Counted from the first letter of the stretch, positions 1 to 8,462 are shown. The stretch is 29,920 nucleotides of DNA from CAZOOK01 sp964581385 (GCA_964581385.1 CAZOOK010000051.1:1-29920); one strand, 5' to 3'. The notes: generated by a model not told the origin, from the letters alone. Translations and numbers: made by a program.

Positions 1-1604
1 ACGCCGACATCGGCCTGCGCGAGCGCCGGCGCGTCGTTGGTGCCGTCGCCGCACATCGCCACGAGCTTTCCCTTGGCCTGTTCCTCGCGGATCAGCTTGA
101 GCTTATCTTCGGGTGTAGCCTGCGCCAGAAAATCGTCGACGCCGGCTTCCGCCGCGATGGCCGACGCGGTGAGCGGATTGTCGCCGGTGATCATGATGGT
201 GCGAATACCCATCTTGCGCAGCTCGGCGAAGCGCTCGCGAATACCGCCCTTAACGATGTCCTTGAGATGGATGACACCGAGCACCTCACCGTCGCGGGAC
301 ACGGCCAGCGGGGTGCCGCCGGATTTGGCGATGCGGTCGGAGATTTCCTTCAATTCTTTCGGGATCGCGCGGCTGCCGGCGGTGCGAGTGACATGATCGA
401 CGATGGCGTCGACGGCACCCTTGCGGATCTGAGAATCGCCAAGGTTCACGCCGGACATGCGCGTCTGCGCGCTGAACGCAATGAAGTGCGCACCCTGCGA
501 CGCGAGCTCGCGTCCGCGCAGACCGTGCTTTTCCTTCGCGAGCACGACGATCGAACGGCCTTCTGGCGTCTCGTCGGACAGGCTCGATAGCTGCGCGGCG
601 TCCGCCAGATCCTGCGCGGAAACGCCCGGCACCGGAAGGAATTCGCTGGCCTGACGGTTGCCGAGCGTGATGGTGCCGGTCTTGTCGAGCAGCAACGTAT
701 CGACGTCGCCGGCGGCTTCGACCGCACGGCCGGACATCGCCAGCACGTTGAAGCGGACTAGGCGATTCATGCCGGCGATGCCGATCGCCGACAGCAGTGC
801 GCCGATCGTCGTCGGGATCAGACACACAAACAACGCCACCAGCACGATCACGCCGACCTTGCCGCCGGCATAGATTGCAAAGCTCGGAATCGTCGCCGTC
901 GCGAAGATGAAGATTAGCGACATGCCGACCAGCAGGATGTTCAGCGCGATTTCGTTCGGTGTCTTCTGGCGCGAGGCGCCTTCGACTAGCGCGATCATGC
1001 GATCGAGGAAGCTCGACCCCGGTGCCGCAGTGATTTTTACGCGGATCTGATCCGACAGCACGCGAGTGCCGCCGGTCACTGCGGAACGATCGCCGCCGGA
1101 TTCACGGATCACCGGCGCGGATTCTCCGGTGATCGCGGATTCGTCAATGGTGGCGACGCCCTCGATGACTTCGCCATCGCTTGGAACAACGTCACCTGCT
1201 TCGACCAGCACCAGATCGCCCATTTTCAATGCTGTCGCGGGGACCTGCTCGTACTGAGTGCCACCGGCGGCGCGCAGGCGTTTGGCGATGGTTTCAGTTT
1301 TGGTTTTGCGCAGGCTTGCCGCCTGTGCTTTGCCGCGGCCTTCGGCGATCGCTTCGGCGAAGTTCGCGAACAACACTGTGAACCACAGCCAGACGATGAC
1401 CTGGCCGCTGAACAGCAGGCCGCCACGGCCTGCAAACATATCCCGCAGAAAGATTATGGTCGCCAGTAGCGACACCAGCGCGGTGATGAAGATCACCGGA
1501 TTAAGGGCCAGTGTGCGCGGGTTGAGTTTGACGAATGACTCGCGCAGTGCCGGGCCGAGCAGGGCTCGGTCGAAAGTCGGGGTCGACGTTTGTTTTTGGC
1601 TCAT
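1..1604 (-). CDS. kdpB: Potassium-transporting P-type ATPase subunit KdpB (3' end outside window)
   Basis: Catalytic P-type ATPase subunit of the inner-membrane KdpFABC high-affinity K+ uptake complex; it hydrolyses ATP to drive K+ import through KdpA. I translated it by hand from the ATG at 1604, giving 534 complete codons before the window edge. Visible landmarks fall at the family's usual positions: TGES with Ser162 (the inhibitory phosphoserine position known in E. coli KdpB), the phosphorylation loop DKTGT with Asp307, and the hinge GDGTNDAP just before the sequence ends. Membrane helices lie near residues 35-55, 65-85 and 220-270. It starts 18 bases after kdpA ends, so the two are clearly one operon; kdpC would be expected beyond position 1. 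Nothing in the visible part is broken. Confidence 0.97.
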   Translation of the reverse strand, partial: MSQKQTSTPTFDRALLGPALRESFVKLNPRTLALNPVIFITALVSLLATIIFLRDMFAGRGGLLFSGQVIVWLWFTVLFANFAEAIAEGRGKAQAASLRKTKTETIAKRLRAAGGTQYEQVPATALKMGDLVLVEAGDVVPSDGEVIEGVATIDESAITGESAPVIRESGGDRSAVTGGTRVLSDQIRVKITAAPGSSFLDRMIALVEGASRQKTPNEIALNILLVGMSLIFIFATATIPSFAIYAGGKVGVIVLVALFVCLIPTTIGALLSAIGIAGMNRLVRFNVLAMSGRAVEAAGDVDTLLLDKTGTITLGNRQASEFLPVPGVSAQDLADAAQLSSLSDETPEGRSIVVLAKEKHGLRGRELASQGAHFIAFSAQTRMSGVNLGDSQIRKGAVDAIVDHVTRTAGSRAIPKELKEISDRIAKSGGTPLAVSRDGEVLGVIHLKDIVKGGIRERFAELRKMGIRTIMITGDNPLTASAIAAEAGVDDFLAQATPEDKLKLIREEQAKGKLVAMCGDGTNDAPALAQADVG

Positions 1605-1622
1605 GAATAGGCTCCGTCGGGT

Positions 1623-3350
1623 CTAGTACTGGGTGCCGGCAAGCATCGAGAAATGCTCGACGATCGGCCCCAGCGCCAGCGCCGGGAAATAGGTCAAACC
1701 GGTGACAATCAGAATCACGCCGACCACCAAGCTGACGAACAGCGGACTCTTGGTCGGAAACGTGCCGGCGGACGGTGGCACGATGCGCTTGGTGACGAGG
1801 CTGCCGGCTACGGCCATCATCGGTACGATGAAAGCGAAGCGGCCGATCAGCATGGTGATGCCGAGCGTGATATCCCAGAACGGCGCGTTGGCGGTGAGTC
1901 CGGCGAAGGCGCTGCCGTTATTGCCCATCGCCGAATCATAGGCGTAGAGCATTTCCGAGAAGCCGTGCGGGCCGCTGTTTTCCAGGCCCGCTAGACCGGC
2001 AGGCGCAACACAGGCAACGGCCAGGAACGGCAGCGACGCCAACGGCAAGCACAGGAACGCCAGCATCGTCATCTTCATTTCCTTGGCTTCGATCTTCTTG
2101 CCAAGGTATTCGGGCGTTCGGCCGACCATCAGGCCGGCGATGAATACCGCCAGCACCGCATACAGCAGCATGCCGTAGAGACCCGAGCCGACACCGCCGA
2201 AGATCACTTCGCCGAGCATGATATTCAGCATCGGGATCATGCCGCCGAGCGGCGTAAAACTGTCGTGCATCGCGTTGACCGATCCGTTACTGGCGTCCGT
2301 TGTCGCTGTTGCCCATAGCGTCGAGTCGGCGATGCCGAAGCGCACGTCCTTGCCTTCCATATTGCCGCCCGACTGCAGTGCACTCGGAGCTTGATCGATA
2401 TGCAGCGCGGTGAAAGTCGGGTTGCCCTGAGCTTCGGCCCAATAACAGAATCCAGCGCCGGCGAGAAATAGCACGGCCATCGCTGAATACAGCACCCAGC
2501 CTTGCATCTCATCCTTCACCATGCGGCCGAAGGTGTTGGTCAGTGCTGCTGAGATAACGAGGATCGATAACATCTCCAGCAGATTGCTCAGCGCCGTCGG
2601 GTTCTCGAACGGATGCGCGGAGTTGACGTTGAAGAAACCGCCACCATTGGTGCCGAGCATCTTGATTGCTTCCTGCGAGGCGACCGGGCCCACCGCGATT
2701 GACTGCTTGGCGCCTTCGAGCGTGCTGGCATCGATGTTGGGCAACATGGTTTGCGGTACACCCTGCCAAACCAGCACCACGGCAAAGACCAGGGCCAGCG
2801 GCAGCAACACGTACAGCGTGGAACGGGTCAAGTCGACCCAGAAGTTACCGACGGTCTTCGCCGACTTGCGCGCGAAACCGCGCACCAGCGCGATCGCCAG
2901 CGCGATGCCAGTGGCGGCCGACACGAAGTTCTGCACGGTCAGCGCAGCCATCTGCGAGAAATAACTCATCGTCGTCTCGCCGCCGTAGCTCTGCCAGTTG
3001 GTATTGGTGACGAAGCTGACGGCAGTGTTGAACGCCAGATGCGCCGACAGGCCCGACATCTTCGTCGGATTCAGCGGCAGATGATCCTGGAACATCAGAA
3101 TCCCGAACACCGCGAGAAAGCCGAACAGATTGAACACCAGCATGCCGACCGTATACGAAGTCCAATGCTGCTCGCTCTTGGCGTCGACGCCGGCCAAGCG
3201 ATAGAAGAAACGCTCGATCGGACCGAGCAAGCGGCCGATCAACGTGGCTTCACCTTCGAACACGCGATACATGAAGCCGCCGAGCGGACGCGTCAGCAGC
3301 GTCAGCAATGCGAAGAACAGCAGGATTTGAGCCCAGCCGTTGAGGGTCAT
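1623..3350 (-). CDS. kdpA: Potassium-transporting ATPase subunit KdpA
   Basis: Potassium-binding, channel-like subunit of KdpFABC in the inner membrane, 575 aa, slightly longer than the E. coli protein (557). The selectivity-filter segments of the SKT fold are visible: NTNWQSYGGE near residues 116-125, GTNGGGFF at 233-240, GVGSGLYG near 386-393 and GNNGSAFAG at 476-484. Hydrophobic helices run throughout, and the N-terminus MTLNGWAQ carries a typical first helix. The ATG overlaps the kdpF stop codon by one base (TGATG), which indicates translational coupling. The gene is followed after 18 bases by kdpB. Confidence 0.97.
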   Translation of the reverse strand: MTLNGWAQILLFFALLTLLTRPLGGFMYRVFEGEATLIGRLLGPIERFFYRLAGVDAKSEQHWTSYTVGMLVFNLFGFLAVFGILMFQDHLPLNPTKMSGLSAHLAFNTAVSFVTNTNWQSYGGETTMSYFSQMAALTVQNFVSAATGIALAIALVRGFARKSAKTVGNFWVDLTRSTLYVLLPLALVFAVVLVWQGVPQTMLPNIDASTLEGAKQSIAVGPVASQEAIKMLGTNGGGFFNVNSAHPFENPTALSNLLEMLSILVISAALTNTFGRMVKDEMQGWVLYSAMAVLFLAGAGFCYWAEAQGNPTFTALHIDQAPSALQSGGNMEGKDVRFGIADSTLWATATTDASNGSVNAMHDSFTPLGGMIPMLNIMLGEVIFGGVGSGLYGMLLYAVLAVFIAGLMVGRTPEYLGKKIEAKEMKMTMLAFLCLPLASLPFLAVACVAPAGLAGLENSGPHGFSEMLYAYDSAMGNNGSAFAGLTANAPFWDITLGITMLIGRFAFIVPMMAVAGSLVTKRIVPPSAGTFPTKSPLFVSLVVGVILIVTGLTYFPALALGPIVEHFSMLAGTQY

Positions 3351-3439
3351 CAGAATTTCTCCGGACGCACCAAGGCGTAGGTGAGATAGACGAGCAGCAC
3401 GATCACGGCCAAGCCGCCGAGCAAGTAGTCGAAAGTCAT
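3350..3439 (-). CDS. kdpF: KdpF small stabilising subunit of the Kdp ATPase
   Basis: A 29-residue single-helix peptide, MTFDYLLGGLAVIVLLVYLT followed by YALVRPEKF. In known Kdp complexes KdpF sits between KdpA and KdpB and stabilises them. The sequence shows one hydrophobic helix (residues 5-22) and the characteristic YALxRPEKF end that marks the KdpF family. Its TGA shares an A with the kdpA ATG. An AGAGG ribosome-binding motif precedes the ATG. I found it by reading the gap upstream of kdpA directly. Confidence 0.93.
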   Translation of the reverse strand: MTFDYLLGGLAVIVLLVYLTYALVRPEKF

Positions 3440-3449
3440 GGTGTAAACC

Positions 3450-3530
3450 TCAGAGGCGTTCGCAGAGCGTGATGTAGCCGACCATCGCGACAAAGCCGGC
3501 GACACCCAATAGCAACAGAACAATGGTCAT
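3450..3530 (-). CDS. 26-residue hydrophobic peptide upstream of kdpF
   Basis: First reading frame of the apparent kdp transcript: ATG at 3530, 26 codons, TGA at 3452-3450, ending 10 bases before the kdpF start. The peptide begins MTIVLLLLGVAGFVAMVGY and ends ITLCERL: one transmembrane stretch plus a short polar tail with Cys-Glu-Arg. It differs from KdpF, which ends in RPEKF. I believe similar mini-ORFs occur ahead of kdpF/kdpA in other proteobacteria, but I cannot check this here. It could be an extra small subunit or a leader peptide. Existence as a translated product is inferred from position, length and composition. Confidence 0.6.
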   Translation of the reverse strand: MTIVLLLLGVAGFVAMVGYITLCERL

Positions 3531-3587
3531 GGATGATTCTCAACAAGACCCAGATTAGTGGGCACGCAAATTAGACACGGACACCGC

Positions 3588-3616
3588 ATAGAAAATCGAG
3601 ACGGAAGACTGGCCAA
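3588..3616 (-). promoter_or_regulatory. Possible sigma-70-like promoter of the kdp operon
   Basis: On the minus strand, TTGGCC (plus 3616-3611) is followed by 17 bases and TTCTAT (plus 3593-3588). The spacing is ideal but the hexamers are weak (4/6 and 3/6 matches), as expected for an activator-dependent promoter. It lies 58 bases upstream of the first small ORF and directly downstream of a T-rich tract. Confidence 0.35.
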
Positions 3617-3643
3617 AAACATTAAAAACGCATTAAAAAAACG
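3613..3643 (-). promoter_or_regulatory. T-rich tract resembling a KdpE-type response-regulator site
   Basis: Read on the minus strand this is GTTTTTTTAATGC followed at once by GTTTTTAATG and TTTTTGG, an imperfect direct repeat of GTTTTT(TT)AATG. The KdpE site known from E. coli is likewise a T-rich element just upstream of the kdpFABC promoter. Position and composition fit KdpE activation of the weak promoter beside it. No kdpDE genes are in the window, so the link is inferred. Confidence 0.35.
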
Positions 3644-3809
3644 CGCTGCTGAATGCGGAGACACAACGTTTGGTGCAGAAAGCTTCTGTGAAACAAGCCG
3701 TTTGTGAGCGTGCGCTCATCCATGCTCTCCCGATCCTTGTGACAGATGAAATGAGACGTCTTAATTCTGTTATTCAGATCAACTCTAGGAGCAATTACTG
3801 TCAGCTGTA

Positions 3810-3823
3810 TTGACCCAGATCAA
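3810..3823. promoter_or_regulatory. FNR/Anr-like box (TTGAC-N4-ATCAA)
   Basis: TTGACCCAGATCAA matches the FNR/Anr consensus TTGAT-N4-ATCAA at 9 of 10 defined positions. It lies in the roughly 520-base gap between the kdp operon (minus strand) and the small membrane protein at 4050 (plus strand), about 240 bases from the latter. It could make either transcript oxygen-responsive. The rest of this gap holds AT-rich sequence with no convincing gene. Confidence 0.4.
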
Positions 3824-4049
3824 GTTGCGCAAAAAGCGCGCTCCCTGCTTATTGAATACCGATGGTAGCTAGCTGAGACAAGCCGACATTAAGGAATGTA
3901 TGGTTATTTCTAATGGTCCTTTAATGCCGATGCGGCGAATTCATAAGCATTCACTAACTTTTTTGTACCAGCATCCCTCTCGATTTTAAATGCGGTGTAG
4001 GCATTTAATAACTGTCACCGGCATATCGCCGATTGACAGAGAAGCAGTC

Positions 4050-4367
4050 ATGTCGAACACCTACGATGCATGGCCACATGAGCAGCAAACGAGCGTCGAC
4101 GCGCGCGGCGCTGAGCGGAAAAGTCATCTACGTCCATTGGTAGTGAATCTTTGGCGTGTCGCTGCCGTGCTTGTTGCCTTTCTAGCACCGTTTGTTCTAC
4201 TAGCATTCAAAGTGACTGATGAAATCAGCCGCCACGATCCGCTTGCGGAGCCTCGCTTGCTCACTGCTCGCATCGTGGTGGTCGGCATCTTCGCCTTCAT
4301 GCTGGCCTGCAATGTCGTGCACTGGATGCGGCAATTAGATCTCAAGCGCTCGCATCCGAATCACTGA
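4050..4367 (+). CDS. Small membrane protein with two predicted helices, unknown function
   Basis: A 105-residue protein that I do not recognise. A polar N-terminal part (residues 1-28) is followed by two hydrophobic segments, about 31-52 (RVAAVLVAFLAPFVLLAF) and 72-92 (ARIVVVGIFAFMLACNVVHW), then a basic tail. I chose the ATG at 4050, preceded by an AGAGAAG motif, over an upstream in-frame ATG at 3990 whose added residues look non-coding. It stands alone between the kdp upstream region and the lytic transglycosylase. An FNR-like box lies upstream. Confidence 0.6.
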   Translation: MSNTYDAWPHEQQTSVDARGAERKSHLRPLVVNLWRVAAVLVAFLAPFVLLAFKVTDEISRHDPLAEPRLLTARIVVVGIFAFMLACNVVHWMRQLDLKRSHPNH

Positions 4368-4505
4368 AACGGGAATCCGCTTTGTAGCCGGACAAAGGCG
4401 CCTGACGCGCTGGTCAGAAAGCTATTCATGCGCGCCAACCGAAGGCCGGTGGAAGTCACTGAAGATCCCATCGACAGCCTGGACCTACTCCGAGGAGGGT
4501 CTGGA

Positions 4506-5396
4506 ATGAGTTCTTTTTGCATAAGTAGTGCGGCGTACCGGGGTCGGTCCGCATCAATGGCAACTGCGGCTCACGATCCGCCATCTCGATGCCGCCGCAA
4601 GCCGCTGCCGGAGAACATTCGAAAATGCTTTGCCATGAGTGTGCGGGCCACGCTGGCAGTTTACGGCTTGGCGTCGTGCGGCCAAGCTTCTGCAGAAGCG
4701 ATCCCATCTATCTATCAAACACAGACGGCGGCTTACGTCGAAACAGCGGACGCCGGCACTGGTGACTGGACTGCAGACAAATCCCGAGGCGTAATCGAAC
4801 AAGGCGTGCTGACGGAGATCGAACTCAGCGCCATGATCTCCTCGGGCGCAAGCTGCGTGCCGTCCATCTATCGGACGGCATGGCCCATTGCTCACGCATT
4901 CAAAGTGAACCCTACTATTGTCGCAGCGATTATTGAGACGGAATCGTCCTGCAACCGCAACGCCGTTTCCAGCGAAGGCGCGAGAGGATTAATGCAGCTG
5001 ATGCCCCGCTCCGGCGCACGTGCCGCTTATCGAATCATTTACGGGAAAGATGGCACTCCCACGATTGCCGATCTGCACAACCCGAACGCCAATATCAGGC
5101 TGGGGGTCGCCTATCTCAGTGCCTTGATGGATCACTTCAGGTACGTCGCTTCGTCCCAAGCCCGTCTGCGCCTCGTCATCGCTGCGTATAACTGCGGCCC
5201 GGATTTCATTGATCGCCGCTTGCCGCCGGCGGCGGCGGGTTGGGATGCAGCGGACGCCGAACACTGGATTTCCAAACATGCACCGCGCCAGACGCGACAC
5301 TACGTCGCAACCGTGTTGCGCAAATCCATCCGTTACGCACTGGCGGTAGCGGCTGTCCACACGGACATCGCATTAGTTGACGAGGCAAGCCAATGA
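4506..5396 (+). CDS. Lytic transglycosylase, SLT/VirB1-like
   Basis: Predicted exported peptidoglycan-cleaving enzyme, 296 aa from the ATG at 4506, which has a strong GAGGAGG seven bases upstream. The catalytic SLT domain spans about residues 125-270: IIETESSCN (catalytic Glu at 146), GARGLMQLMP, NPNANIRLGVAYLSALM and LVIAAYNCGP are all standard goose-lysozyme-fold motifs. The N-terminus is unusual. With this start there are about 43 polar residues before MSVRATLAVYGLASCGQ, which by itself looks like a lipoprotein signal (lipobox LASC), so translation might begin at 4635 instead. The C-terminus (HAPRQTRHYVATVLRKS) is typical of specialised, VirB1-type transglycosylases. It overlaps the next gene by four bases (ATGA). 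Confidence 0.88.
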   Translation: MSSFCISSAAYRGRSASMATAAHDPPSRCRRKPLPENIRKCFAMSVRATLAVYGLASCGQASAEAIPSIYQTQTAAYVETADAGTGDWTADKSRGVIEQGVLTEIELSAMISSGASCVPSIYRTAWPIAHAFKVNPTIVAAIIETESSCNRNAVSSEGARGLMQLMPRSGARAAYRIIYGKDGTPTIADLHNPNANIRLGVAYLSALMDHFRYVASSQARLRLVIAAYNCGPDFIDRRLPPAAAGWDAADAEHWISKHAPRQTRHYVATVLRKSIRYALAVAAVHTDIALVDEASQ

Positions 5397-6151
5397 GTCT
5401 GAATACCGTTTCACAGTCGCTGCAGCGCCTCTATCGAGGGTATCGGGCACATGCATTCCGTCGCGCTGTTTCGACTCAGCCGCAAGAAGGAATGCCGTCC
5501 ATGCGTGTATGTGCCGACGTGGATTGCGACCGGGGTCCTTCTAGACAGAGTATCGAGAGATTGCCGGTCTGCTATCGCACCGCCTGGGCAGCGGCAGGGG
5601 TAACGCGCTTGAGTGCTCTGTTCGGTCGTCTAGGGTCCCGGTATGCAGCAGAGTCGGATGTGCTTGGGATCTGTGTGGACGTGATCTGGGATTGCGCACT
5701 GCATTCCGACTTCAATCGTTCGTGGCTCGATAGTCTGCAGATCGCTTGCATGGATCTCCTGGTAATTCATTCGGATAATCTAGAGGGAGGCGGCACGAGC
5801 GATGTAGAGCACGCAATTTCAGCAATAGCCTGCTGTCTGGAAGCGGCGAAGAGTGGCGACCACGAAGAAGCGCTGCGCGCATGCAGTCACGTCCGCAACG
5901 CACTGGACGAGGAATCCGAGCTGAGTATGTACGGCGATGAATTGCGTATCGGCGAACGACATCAGGTGGAAGGGGCCTATCCGCTGGTTGAACTGGAGCG
6001 CAAACGGCAATTGCGGGATCTGCTTGAACTTCGACTTACTGCTGATAGGCCGTCACCCAATGTGATACGTCGACTGCGCGACCGGGCCTTCGCCGAAGCC
6101 GCTGTAGCTCCAGAGATCAACGGTGTGCCGATCTTGATTCGACGTTCTTGA
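5393..6151 (+). CDS. DUF416/YjaG-like protein coupled to the lytic transglycosylase
   Basis: A 252-residue soluble protein starting in the ATGA overlap with the transglycosylase, hence probably co-translated. From about residue 58 the helical pattern (RTAWAAAGVTRLSALFGRLG, VDVIWDCAL, DVEHAISAIACCLEAAKSGD, YPLVELERKRQLRDLLEL) resembles the DUF416 (E. coli YjaG) architecture by eye; the first 55 residues are extra. No signal peptide or membrane segment is visible, so it should be cytoplasmic. The function of DUF416 proteins is not established. The tight coupling with a cell-wall hydrolase raises the possibility of a protective or regulatory partner, which is inference. Confidence 0.6.
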   Translation: MSLNTVSQSLQRLYRGYRAHAFRRAVSTQPQEGMPSMRVCADVDCDRGPSRQSIERLPVCYRTAWAAAGVTRLSALFGRLGSRYAAESDVLGICVDVIWDCALHSDFNRSWLDSLQIACMDLLVIHSDNLEGGGTSDVEHAISAIACCLEAAKSGDHEEALRACSHVRNALDEESELSMYGDELRIGERHQVEGAYPLVELERKRQLRDLLELRLTADRPSPNVIRRLRDRAFAEAAVAPEINGVPILIRRS

Positions 6152-6221
6152 ATCCGTGGTGGTGGATTGGTGTATCACCGTTTTAATTTTCTAACGAGCA
6201 CAAGTAAGGAGGCTTAACGTC

Positions 6222-6722
6222 TTGGACGCTTTGCACTACAGATTTGCCACACCGGCGGACAGCAAACTTCTGGCACAGCTCAACCGCCAGCTGGTTGAGG
6301 ATGGAGTGGATTTTGGCACGAAGGATTTGTCAGAACTTGAGAAGCGCATGCGGGCCTGGTTGAGCACTCGGCGTTATCGAGCAGTCCTGTTTCTGAACGA
6401 ATCAGCAGAGGTCGTCGCCTATGCGCTGTTTCGCGAACACAGCAAGGAAATCTATCTGCGCCAGTTTCTGGTGTTGCCACAGGCGCGTCGGCACGGAGTC
6501 GGGCGTCGAGCAATCGCGCTATTGCAGGATCGGATTTGGGAGCGCGGCAAGCGGCTGACCGTTGAGGTTCTCGTCGGAAACCGCGCCGGCTACGACTTCT
6601 GGCATTCCGTTAGTTATCAAGATTGCGCGGTGACGCTCGAGATTCCGGCGCAGCCACCGGCCTGCAGTCCTGGGGCCGGCGTACAGAAAACTCAGTTCGC
6701 TCGTTGCGGTGTTACCCATTAA
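6222..6722 (+). CDS. GNAT-family N-acetyltransferase
   Basis: A 166-residue acetyl-CoA-dependent acyltransferase, substrate unknown. The GNAT fold is shown by the N-terminal FATPADSKLLAQLNRQL helix, the central strand YLRQFLVLPQ and the acetyl-CoA loop RRHGVGRRAI (residues 89-97), then the helix-strand RLTVEVLVGNRAGYDFWHSV. The start is TTG at 6222, supported by a perfect AAGGAGG at 6206-6212, nine bases upstream; no in-frame ATG fits. It lies 70 bases after the DUF416-like gene, possibly in the same transcript. The last 20 residues are not GNAT-like. Confidence 0.85.
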   Translation: MDALHYRFATPADSKLLAQLNRQLVEDGVDFGTKDLSELEKRMRAWLSTRRYRAVLFLNESAEVVAYALFREHSKEIYLRQFLVLPQARRHGVGRRAIALLQDRIWERGKRLTVEVLVGNRAGYDFWHSVSYQDCAVTLEIPAQPPACSPGAGVQKTQFARCGVTH

Positions 6723-6849
6723 TAAGCGTTGCCCGTCGTTGCGCGGCGAGAATTAATTATTTCCAGCGTCTTCTGCTCACGCTTGTCTGCCTGATCGCTA
6801 TCATCTCAACAGGCTGTCGAAGCCGCAGTCGTTGACGTGGCTGCGGATA

Positions 6850-6879
6850 TGATCAGCGCCGCAGTGAACACGCTGATCA
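6850..6879. repeat. Perfect 9-bp inverted repeat between convergent genes
   Basis: TGATCAGCG, twelve bases, CGCTGATCA: a perfect hairpin in the 189-base gap between the GNAT gene and the convergent pit gene. There is no U-run on either side, so it is not a classical terminator, but a bidirectional stop or 3'-end stabiliser is the simplest reading. The rest of the gap shows no supported gene. Confidence 0.5.
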
Positions 6880-6911
6880 ACTCAAGTCGAGCGCCCACAC
6901 TTGTGACGCTC

Positions 6912-8399
6912 TCAGTGGATGCCAATCAACCGGAACACTACGAACAGGCTTGCCGCGAACAGCGAGGCACCGAGAAACACGCAGACCGGTAACGTCAGCA
7001 CCCATGCCAGGAGAATGTTGCGGAGCGTGTCCTTCTGGATACCCGAGCCGTTGGCGACCATGGTGCCGGCGATGCCGGACGACAATACGTGCGTTGTGCT
7101 CACGGGAAGGCCGAGCATGTCCGCAGCTTCGATGGTACCGAAAGCGACCAGTTCCGCTGAGGCACCCTGGGCATAGGTCAGATGGGCCTTGCCAATTTTC
7201 TCGCCGACCGTGACCACGATGCGCTTCCAGCCGATCATTGTGCCGAAGCCCAACGCCAGTGCGACTGCAACCTTGACCCACACCGGTATGTACGTCGTCG
7301 TGCTTTTCAGCTGCTTCTGATAGGCAGTGAGTGCGTTGACGTCGAATCCTGCCGGTAATTGATGCGTCTTCATCAGCTTGGCCAGCGATTCAGAGAGCAG
7401 ATAGATGTTCATGCGCAGGGCGCGGCGTTGTTCTCCGGGGATTTGCGCCAGATCGTCGACGCCTGCAAGACCGTGCAGAACCTCGCCGTTGGCGACGGCT
7501 AGCGCCGGCAACGTCTCTGCGTCAATTTTGCTCTTGCGCAGCAGACGCGTCAGTGCCAATTGCGCGGGACTGATGTCACCGGCGAGCGGCGTGACCTGTT
7601 GCTGCTGCAGGGTCTGCTCGAAACTCGTCGCAGCGGCAGTGATCTTCTGCAGATCGGCGGTGCTGGTATGCAGGTTCAATGCGAACGTCGCCGGCACAAT
7701 CCCGACCAGGATCAGCAGGATCAGGCCCATGCCCTTTTGTCCGTCGTTGGAGCCATGCGCAAAACTGACGCCGGTGCAGGTCAGTACCAGCAGGCCGCGG
7801 ATCCACGGCGGCGGCGGATGATTGCCTTCCGGCGCGGTGTACAGCGCTGGATTGCGCAGCGCCTTCTTGGCGACGAGTAGCAGCAATGCGGCGAATGTGA
7901 AGCCGATCAGCGGCGACAGTACCAATGCCTTGACCGTATCGGCGACCTTTGCCCAGTTGACGCCATCGCCAAAGGCACTATCGGGACTTAGCAGCGAATT
8001 CATGAGGCCGACACCGACGATGGAGCCGATCAGCGTATGCGAGCTAGAGGCGGGCAGTCCCAGATACCAAGTGCCGAGGTTCCAGATGATGGCCGACAAC
8101 AGCAGCGAAAAGACCATCGCGAAGCCGGGACCGGAGCCAACATTGATCACCAGTTCTACCGGCAACAGCGCAACGATGCCGAACGCGACGGCACCCGAAG
8201 AAGTCAGCACACCGATCAGATTCCACGTGCCCGACCAGACCACGGCCTGCGTCGGCTTCAGGGAGTGCGTATAGATGACCGTCGCCACCGCATTGGCGGT
8301 ATCGTGGAAGCCGTTGACGAATTCGAAGCTCAGCGCCATCAACAAAGCCAGCACGAGCAGCAGGAATGTCGGCAGGTCGATGCCCAGTTCGGTCAACAC
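6912..8399 (-). CDS. pit: Inorganic phosphate transporter, PiT family
   Basis: Inner-membrane low-affinity phosphate (metal-phosphate) symporter, 495 aa, close to E. coli PitA (499). Two inverted PiT domains are visible. The first has FVNGFHDTANAVATVIYT (residues 27-44) and LPASSSHTLIGSIVGVG; the second has GASAELVAFGTIEAADMLGLPV and STTHVLSSGIAGTM, with a hydrophilic loop of about 120 residues between them. Hydrophobic helices fill both halves. The start is GTG at 8399 followed by TTG; I see no strong ribosome-binding site, so the exact start is less certain. No DUF47 partner gene is adjacent. Confidence 0.93.
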   Translation of the reverse strand: MLTELGIDLPTFLLLVLALLMALSFEFVNGFHDTANAVATVIYTHSLKPTQAVVWSGTWNLIGVLTSSGAVAFGIVALLPVELVINVGSGPGFAMVFSLLLSAIIWNLGTWYLGLPASSSHTLIGSIVGVGLMNSLLSPDSAFGDGVNWAKVADTVKALVLSPLIGFTFAALLLLVAKKALRNPALYTAPEGNHPPPPWIRGLLVLTCTGVSFAHGSNDGQKGMGLILLILVGIVPATFALNLHTSTADLQKITAAATSFEQTLQQQQVTPLAGDISPAQLALTRLLRKSKIDAETLPALAVANGEVLHGLAGVDDLAQIPGEQRRALRMNIYLLSESLAKLMKTHQLPAGFDVNALTAYQKQLKSTTTYIPVWVKVAVALALGFGTMIGWKRIVVTVGEKIGKAHLTYAQGASAELVAFGTIEAADMLGLPVSTTHVLSSGIAGTMVANGSGIQKDTLRNILLAWVLTLPVCVFLGASLFAASLFVVFRLIGIH

Positions 8400-8462
8400 G
8401 GTCGCAATGTATTGTTCAAGTCGTAGACTTCAACAATAGGGACACTCGATGACGCTTTAATG

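Noticed and set aside
2751..3380. Long plus-strand open frame opposite kdpA
   Set aside because: Gln/Arg/His-rich composition without any family motif, fully antisense to kdpA.
6752..6835. Possible tiny entericidin-like lipoprotein (hydrophobic stretch ending STGC, then RSRSR)
   Set aside because: The only start close to the hydrophobic stretch would be ATT with no clear ribosome-binding site, and the sequence after the Cys is only five residues; more likely chance.
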